The notes under the pieces are model-generated. The model made no database searches. It was not told the DNA's origin and saw only the letters and a list, made by a program, of their open reading frames with translations. Positions 6,032-10,288 of a stretch of 10,288 nt of DNA are shown here, one piece after another. Each line of letters begins with the position of its first letter. Position 1 is the first letter of the stretch. This DNA comes from Deltaproteobacteria bacterium (GTDB taxonomy: Bacteria > Desulfobacterota > Binatia > UBA9968). A program made the translations under genes and the position numbers. The stretch is taken from NCBI GenBank assembly GCA_023250495.1, contig JAHFAP010000105.1:1-10288 (forward strand). Direction: 5' to 3'.

Positions 6032-7767
6032 TCAAATTGAGCGCCGACCTTGCCGATGCGACGGGCCAGGACAATCAGGATCAGACAGATCATGCTGACG
6101 ATCACGCCCAGTGAGCACATCGGGCCGTAGTTGCCGTCGACGTAAAAGTGATACAGCAATGGGCCGATCGGTTCGGAGCCGGGCGAGTAGAGGAATACGG
6201 AGGTGCTGAACTCACGCAGGTAAATCGTGGCCAGGATGATCCAACCGGCGACGAATCCCGGTCTCATGAGAGGCAGCAGAACGCGCCGAAAGGTCGCCCA
6301 AAATCCCGCGCCGCAGGCCATCGAGGCGTCCTGCAGCTCGTCGTGAATCTGGACCACCGTGCTGCTCATCGCCCGAAGACCGTAAGGCAGAAAGCGGGTG
6401 ATATATCCGATGAGCAGGATCCACAACGAACCGTAGATAGGAAGCGGAACATAGACGTAGGTCCAGAGCAGGCCGATCGCGAGCGCGGTGCCGGGAAAAG
6501 CCCACGGGATGAACGTCAGCGCCTCGATCAACGATCTTCCCGCAGTTTTGGTCTTCGTCGTCATGTAGGCCGTGACCGAAGCCAGCAGCATGCACAGCGT
6601 GGCTCCTCCGACCGCTAGGAACAGGCTGTTCTGCAGCGCGCGGTAGGTGCGGCCGTCCGTCAGGTTGGAGCGATAGTTGTCGAGCGTCAGCAGATCCCAG
6701 GTTTTTTTCCCGGGGACGTGAACGTAAGTCACAAACGAGACGTACAGCAACACGAGAAAGGGAAGCACGACGATCAACAATAAAATCAGCGCGGCGATCG
6801 CGGAGGCAAAATAGCGCCACCTCCCCAGGTCGATGACCGTCGGACGGTAACCGCGCCCGGTCACCGTCACGTAACGCTCCGAACTCGAGGTCAACCAGCG
6901 ATAGAGATAAACGAAAAACATGGTGATCACCAGCAGCGAAACCGCATAGGTCGCCGCTATGTTCTGATTCGGAGGGAAAGCGCCGACCGCCTCGCGGTAA
7001 ATCTTGGTGGTAAAGACCTCGATCCGCGCCGGCAGGGCGATGATCGCGGGAGTGTCGAAGCTCTCGATAGCGCGCACGAAGTTGAGCGTCGCCGCGGCGA
7101 GAAAAGCGGGCCTGATGATCGGAAAGGTGATGCGCCAGGCGATCTGCAGGTTGCTGGAACCGGCCACTTTCGCCGATTCCTCGAGAGACGGATCCATGGA
7201 GTAGAGAGACGCGGAAACGATCAGGAACGCCAGCGGCGTCGTAATCAGGCCTTCGACGAAAATCATCCCCCACATCGAGTAGATATTCAGAGGAGCGCTC
7301 TGGAATCCGAAGAGCTCCATGAAAAAACGATTGATCAGGCCCGTGCGCGGACTCAGGAGCACCGTCCAGGCAACGGCCAGCATGATCGGCGGAAAGATGT
7401 TGGGGATGATGGCGGTGAGCTCGAAGAATTTCCTGAAGGGCGCATTGGTGCGCACGGTGATCCATGCGACGACGGCTGCCAGCATCGTGGCCAGAAGAGA
7501 AGAGCCGGCGGCAAAAATAAAGGAGTTGAGCAGGAGCTGGTAAGTCACCGGGTCCGCATAGGCGCGAATATAGTGAGAGAAGGTGAAGTTGCCCGGCACG
7601 CCTAACGGCTTGCTGAGAAAGCTGCCGTACAGAAGCATGAGCGTAGGCGATAGGCTGAGATAGGCGATCAAGACGCCGACGACCACGATCACCGCGACCT
7701 GCGGATCCTGACGCACTGCCCGGACCGGCCGGTCGAAGACGCGCGTCAAAGCCGTCGTCCCATTCAT
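6022..7767 (-). CDS. ABC transporter permease, double-length (iron/thiamine/polyamine type)
   Basis: A 581-residue inner-membrane permease in which two binding-protein-dependent transport domains are fused, as in the FbpB/AfuB and related ThiP-type permeases. Each half has about six hydrophobic helices. The first half has membrane segments near 25-50, 75-102, 117-140, 160-188, 222-245 and 270-292. The second starts near 320 and ends near 570. Both cytoplasmic EAA loops that contact the ATPase are visible: EESAKVAGSS...PIIRP at 196-220 and QDASMACGAG...PLMRP at 479-503. The start is the ATG at 7767, with a weak GGCGGGA purine stretch before it. It follows the solute-binding gene, with a terminator-like hairpin between them. 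No ATPase gene follows, which is unusual for this class. Substrate is unknown; database labels of 'iron' for this family are often nominal. Confidence 0.92.
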   Translation of the reverse strand: MNGTTALTRVFDRPVRAVRQDPQVAVIVVVGVLIAYLSLSPTLMLLYGSFLSKPLGVPGNFTFSHYIRAYADPVTYQLLLNSFIFAAGSSLLATMLAAVVAWITVRTNAPFRKFFELTAIIPNIFPPIMLAVAWTVLLSPRTGLINRFFMELFGFQSAPLNIYSMWGMIFVEGLITTPLAFLIVSASLYSMDPSLEESAKVAGSSNLQIAWRITFPIIRPAFLAAATLNFVRAIESFDTPAIIALPARIEVFTTKIYREAVGAFPPNQNIAATYAVSLLVITMFFVYLYRWLTSSSERYVTVTGRGYRPTVIDLGRWRYFASAIAALILLLIVVLPFLVLLYVSFVTYVHVPGKKTWDLLTLDNYRSNLTDGRTYRALQNSLFLAVGGATLCMLLASVTAYMTTKTKTAGRSLIEALTFIPWAFPGTALAIGLLWTYVYVPLPIYGSLWILLIGYITRFLPYGLRAMSSTVVQIHDELQDASMACGAGFWATFRRVLLPLMRPGFVAGWIILATIYLREFSTSVFLYSPGSEPIGPLLYHFYVDGNYGPMCSLGVIVSMICLILIVLARRIGKVGAQFEGG

Positions 7768-7782
7768 CGGTAGTGTCCCGCC

Positions 7783-7805
7783 AAAAATAGAAAGGGCCAG
7801 CCCTT
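7783..7805 (-). terminator. Terminator or attenuator between binding-protein and permease genes
   Basis: On the minus strand, AAGGGCTGGCCCTT (7792-7805) can form a 5-bp stem with a 4-base loop and is followed by TCTATTTTT. This is a plausible intrinsic terminator within the operon. In such operons it would leave the binding protein more abundant than the permease. The short stem keeps confidence moderate. Confidence 0.45.
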
Positions 7806-7831
7806 CAAGTCACATTTCCAAGGCCAGCCCT
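7795..7831. repeat. Pair of 10-bp direct repeats in the intergenic gap
   Basis: GGCCAGCCCT occurs at 7795-7804 and again at 7822-7831, a period of 27 bases. The first copy forms part of the terminator-like hairpin. The repeats might allow alternative pairings in the mRNA, be an operator with two half-sites, or be a remnant of local duplication. Confidence 0.5.
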
Positions 7832-7873
7832 CTTCTTTTGTCGCCATAGACAGCGAGCAGCGATCCGGAGGAC

Positions 7874-8899
7874 CTATTTGGCGAAGAAGATTTGCCGGAA
7901 TGTTCCGCTCATCAGCTTATTGAACTCTTCTTCCGTCGGGTTATCCATAAAGACCATATTGGGCACCACTTTCTCCGCATCTTTTATAGCGGGAAAGATT
8001 CCTGGATAAAGACCGAACTCTCCATCCTCGGCAATCGCCTTTTGACCGTCCTCCGAGCAGGCGTAATCGATGTAAAGCCTGGCCGCATTCGGGTGCGCAG
8101 CCTTCCCACTCAGGCTCATGTAGTTCGGGTCGGTCAGATATTTATCCATCAGCACGTAGCTCACCGGCCCTTTGTACTGCTTCACGTATTTGATGTAGGT
8201 GATGCCGACCAGCGCCTCGCCTTTGATGATGGTCGTCGTAACCGGCGCCAAGGACTCGACCAGGATAGGCTGCTGTTTGGCCAACGCCTTCACGTAGTCC
8301 AGCCATTTGTCTCCCTTGAACTTCGAAAGGTTCCACAGAAACTGCGCTGTCGTCGTGTGGCGCGTCGCATCGGGCAGGCTGATCTTCCCCTTCCATTTCG
8401 GGTTCAGCAGCTCATCGAAAGTCTTCGGGACCTCTGTGAGTTTGACCAGCTCGGTGTTAAAAAGAATGCTGATTGGGAGCACGCGCCAGGGTGTGATGAG
8501 AGCGTCCTTCTCTTTGAACTGCGCCGGAAACTTTTCCGACGAAGGCGGAATAAATTTCGTGAAAAGCCCCTCGTCTCTCATAATGAGCTGGACGCCCCGA
8601 TTCCCCTCCACGACGTCGAACCCCGGTCTGCCGGCGCGCCATTCCGTCAGGGCGCGCTCCGAAACCTGCGTCGACGAGCCGCGCCAGTATTCGACCTTGA
8701 TGCCGTACTTCTTTTCAAATCCCTTGTGCATCCCTTCCATGGCCTGCGGAACCTGGGCGCCATACACGACGACCTTCCCCTCCTTTTTGGCGGCCTCAAG
8801 ATTGCCAGTTTGCGCCTGCGCCGCAGCCGTCGAGCAGGCCAGCGCCGCCACAGCAAGCACGCTCATCACAAACATCGCGCCTTTTTCACGCACCTTCAT
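7874..8899 (-). CDS. ABC transporter periplasmic solute-binding protein
   Basis: A 341-residue extracellular binding protein of the iron(III)/thiamine/polyamine type (family 1/8-like fold). It has a clear Sec signal peptide: basic MKVREK, hydrophobic AMFVMSVLAVAAL, then AQA|Q near residue 29. The Cys at 22 sits in a poor lipobox, so a lipoprotein is less likely. The mature part starts with 'LEAAKKEGKVVVYG', typical of this family, followed by 'FEKKYGIKVEYWRGSS' and 'FDVVEGN'. The hinge region 'WRVLPISILFNTELV' and 'TFDELLNPKWKGKISLPD' (about 160-177) are also family hallmarks. The paired tyrosines that bind iron in FbpA are not evident, so the ligand may be organic. I chose the ATG at 8899; an upstream in-frame GTG at 8908 lies inside the GGAGG ribosome site. 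It leads the permease gene. Confidence 0.92.
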   Translation of the reverse strand: MKVREKGAMFVMSVLAVAALACSTAAAQAQTGNLEAAKKEGKVVVYGAQVPQAMEGMHKGFEKKYGIKVEYWRGSSTQVSERALTEWRAGRPGFDVVEGNRGVQLIMRDEGLFTKFIPPSSEKFPAQFKEKDALITPWRVLPISILFNTELVKLTEVPKTFDELLNPKWKGKISLPDATRHTTTAQFLWNLSKFKGDKWLDYVKALAKQQPILVESLAPVTTTIIKGEALVGITYIKYVKQYKGPVSYVLMDKYLTDPNYMSLSGKAAHPNAARLYIDYACSEDGQKAIAEDGEFGLYPGIFPAIKDAEKVVPNMVFMDNPTEEEFNKLMSGTFRQIFFAK

Positions 8900-8907
8900 C
8901 TCAAGCA

Positions 8908-8912
8908 CCTCC
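8908..8912 (-). promoter_or_regulatory. Ribosome binding site of the solute-binding protein gene
   Basis: On the minus strand, GGAGG lies 8 bases before the ATG at 8899. The last G of this motif is also the first base of an in-frame GTG, so the longer start that includes it would have no Shine-Dalgarno at proper spacing. This decides the start in favour of the ATG. Confidence 0.7.
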
Positions 8913-8972
8913 AGTGAAAATTCTCTATGTCCCCTTCTCTCCGCCGCGTTCAGCCAATTCAGCTCTGACTTT

Positions 8973-8978
8973 ATTATA
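8973..8978 (-). promoter_or_regulatory. Candidate -10 element for the transporter genes
   Basis: A perfect TATAAT on the minus strand overlaps the stop codon of the LLM gene (8974-8976), about 75 bases before the solute-binding protein start. No good -35 hexamer is found 16-18 bp upstream, so an internal promoter for the transporter pair is possible but weakly supported. Confidence 0.3.
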
Positions 8979-9951
8979 GCTGGCGCGCTAGTTCAACCAC
9001 CCTTTTCCTCGCCTCCTGTGTCCCCATCGGGAGAAGTATCGGAAGGTCAAGGCCGCCTTTGACGAACTCTTCGACGCGCTTGCGACAGTCGGCAGGAGTC
9101 CCTGAGATGGAGTGCGCGTAGACAACTTCGTCGCTGATGAAGGCTTTTGCTCCCTCCCAGTCCCGCTTCGCAATGGCCGCGGCCAGCCCGTCCTGATCGA
9201 CTTGCCCTCCGCCCATGCGGATATTCTCGGCGTGGTGCCTGTTGCGGAAGATATAGGCCAGGAAAGTCTTGCTGGCGTCGATGGCCTCGCGTGGGTTCGG
9301 TGAAACAGAGGTGGTGATGAAGCCGGCGGCATCTCTCCGCTTGAGCGTCTTGCCGGCGCGCTCGGCGCCGGTTTTTATTTCCGCGCTGCACTGCGCGATA
9401 TATTTCGGCGCGCAGCCGGCCGACAGCAGCACGCCATCGCCGATCTCTCCGGCCAGGCGGAGCATCCTGCTTTTTACCGCGGTCATGTAGATCGGGATGG
9501 TCGAGGAGGGAGTGAAGCCCATCTTGGCGCCGTTGACGTGAAAGATCTCGCCGTGAAACTCCACCGTCTCGCCGCTAAGAAACCTCCGCAGGACTCCCAT
9601 GTATTCGCGCATGGTTTTCAGCGGTCGCGTCACCTTCATGCCCGCCTCTTCCAGGGCCGCCGCGTTCCCAGTGCCCGTGGTCGCCCAGACTCTGCCGGGA
9701 GCGAACTCGTCCATCGTCGACAGCGCCATCGCGGAGATGATCGGATGCCGGGAATAGGGACTGAGCGGCGCGGGCACGACCGTGATTTTGTTGGTCGTCG
9801 CGAGAAGGGCCATAGCGGATGTGAGCGAATCACGAAAGCAGAGATGATCCGACATCCAGATCGATTCCATTCCAATCTTGTCCGCGAGCCGGGCAAGCTC
9901 GACCATCTCGTTGATCGAATAGAAACCGTCAAAGCAAAGTCCGACTCTCAT
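8974..9951 (-). CDS. LLM class flavin/F420-dependent oxidoreductase
   Basis: A 325-residue luciferase-like oxidoreductase, the third in the window and the one most like the F420/methylene-tetrahydromethanopterin reductase branch in style. It shows MRVGLCFDGF at the N-terminus, 'IGMESIWMSDHLCFRDSLT' at about 26-44 (the SDHL motif replaces AEHHF), 'SRHPIISAMALSTMDEFAPGRVWATTGTGN' at about 67-96, and a C-terminal 'ISGTPADCRKRVEEFVKGGLDLPILLP'. AAAGGA at 9960-9965 lies 8 bases before the ATG at 9951, a good ribosome site. It follows the opine-dehydrogenase-like gene by 21 bp and precedes the transporter genes, so the set is probably co-transcribed. Whether it uses FMN or F420 cannot be decided here, and the substrate is unknown. 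Confidence 0.9.
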   Translation of the reverse strand: MRVGLCFDGFYSINEMVELARLADKIGMESIWMSDHLCFRDSLTSAMALLATTNKITVVPAPLSPYSRHPIISAMALSTMDEFAPGRVWATTGTGNAAALEEAGMKVTRPLKTMREYMGVLRRFLSGETVEFHGEIFHVNGAKMGFTPSSTIPIYMTAVKSRMLRLAGEIGDGVLLSAGCAPKYIAQCSAEIKTGAERAGKTLKRRDAAGFITTSVSPNPREAIDASKTFLAYIFRNRHHAENIRMGGGQVDQDGLAAAIAKRDWEGAKAFISDEVVYAHSISGTPADCRKRVEEFVKGGLDLPILLPMGTQEARKRVVELARQL

Positions 9952-9972
9952 GACAGCAGTCCTTTCCCAGCT

Positions 9973-10288
9973 TCAAAAGCCCTCGTGGAGAAGAGTCTTC
10001 AAATTTTCCGGCTTGGTCGCGGCCAGAGCCATTTTTTCCAGCGTAAGCCCGTCGCGACGATAGTCGATTCGATTGATCTCCGAGGCGAGGACGATGAGGC
10101 TATCGATCACAGGCGTCTCGACTCCGACGAATCTGCCGATCTCCGACATCGGCACCAAGCCGTAGCCGACATCCTCGTGAAGATACCGGTGATCCAGAGT
10201 CTTCGGCGACGTGATCGTCCGGTTGGGTGCGCTATCCCAAATCGCCTGGTAAACCGAGCCGCTGGAGCGCGCGCGCTCGGTAGTCAGG
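9973..10288 (-). CDS. Opine (octopine/nopaline) dehydrogenase family protein, C-terminal part
   Basis: The frame is open from the right edge of the window to a stop at 9973, about 105 residues; the N-terminal NAD(P)-binding part lies outside. An internal TTG at 10158 gives a 61-residue open frame, but the reading continues upstream without a stop, so this is not a small gene. Recognisable segments are 'TSPKTLDHRYLHEDVGYGLVP', 'GVETPVIDSLIVLASEINRIDY' and 'GLTLEKM'. They match, from memory, the helical C-terminal domain of the NAD(P)-dependent octopine/nopaline dehydrogenase family, which reductively joins an amino acid and a keto acid or runs the reverse reaction. It heads the visible part of the - strand operon, 21 bp before the LLM gene. 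Opine metabolism would fit with the importer, but this is inference. Confidence 0.72.
   Translation of the reverse strand, partial: LTTERARSSGSVYQAIWDSAPNRTITSPKTLDHRYLHEDVGYGLVPMSEIGRFVGVETPVIDSLIVLASEINRIDYRRDGLTLEKMALAATKPENLKTLLHEGF

Noticed and set aside
6212..7465. A 417-codon - strand frame inside the permease gene
   Set aside because: It is in another frame of the same strand as the permease and reads as Arg/His/Asp-rich low-complexity sequence. The permease frame shows clean membrane helices and both EAA loops.
8900..8908. Longer start (GTG at 8908) for the solute-binding protein
   Set aside because: The GTG overlaps the GGAGG ribosome site, while the ATG at 8899 has proper spacing and a normal signal peptide.
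7892..8917. Long + strand open frame (about 341 codons) antisense to the solute-binding protein gene
   Set aside because: It is rich in Arg, His, Leu and Val with no family pattern, and lies opposite a clear signal-peptide-bearing binding protein. Such shadows are expected in GC-rich DNA.
8307..9062. A + strand frame of 251 codons spanning the gap between binding protein and LLM
   Set aside because: It is Ser/Pro/Arg-rich without any family pattern and covers parts of two well-supported genes on the other strand.
9973..10158. A separate 61-residue small protein
   Set aside because: The frame continues without a stop to the window edge, and its extended translation matches the C-terminus of an opine dehydrogenase family protein.

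Overview
This is a GC-rich, densely coded bacterial window with no rRNA, tRNA, CRISPR array or insertion sequence that I can see. It holds nine protein genes, one of them cut by the right edge. The mix is three luciferase-like flavin/F420 oxidoreductases, a UbiD-type decarboxylase, a glyoxalase-fold protein, an M20-type hydrolase homologue, a two-gene ABC importer and the C-terminal end of an opine-dehydrogenase-like protein. It resembles the small-molecule catabolic regions of uncultivated soil or subsurface bacteria such as Binatota, Rokubacteria or Tectomicrobia. That placement is inference from gene content and style; nothing in the window proves it.

Layout. Left part (81-2778): an LLM-class oxidoreductase on + converges with a UbiD-family decarboxylase on -, and their 3' ends overlap by 17 bp. 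UbiD has a recognisable sigma70-like promoter and a strong Shine-Dalgarno. Middle (2928-4706): divergent from UbiD, a second LLM oxidoreductase is followed 6 bp later by a two-module VOC/glyoxalase-like protein, forming a small + strand operon. Right part (4750-10288): five genes on the - strand. In transcription order they are opine dehydrogenase-like (partial), LLM oxidoreductase, periplasmic solute-binding protein, double-length ABC permease and M20-family protein. Terminator-like hairpins follow the binding-protein gene and the permease gene. The longest stretch without a gene is about 150 bp (2779-2927), so there is no large unexplained gap.

How the parts may work together (inference). 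The binding protein and permease would import a small organic or metal-chelate substrate. The LLM enzymes would oxidise organic substrates using reduced flavin or F420. The opine-dehydrogenase and M20 proteins point to amino-acid-derived or N-acyl compounds, and UbiD points to decarboxylation of an alpha,beta-unsaturated or aromatic acid. The window lacks an ABC ATPase, a flavin reductase and a UbiX prenyl-FMN synthase, so these must come from elsewhere. The points most worth a second look are the M20 protein, whose metal-binding motifs are almost all replaced, the C-terminal winged-helix-like extension on UbiD, and the combination of genes in the - strand operon.
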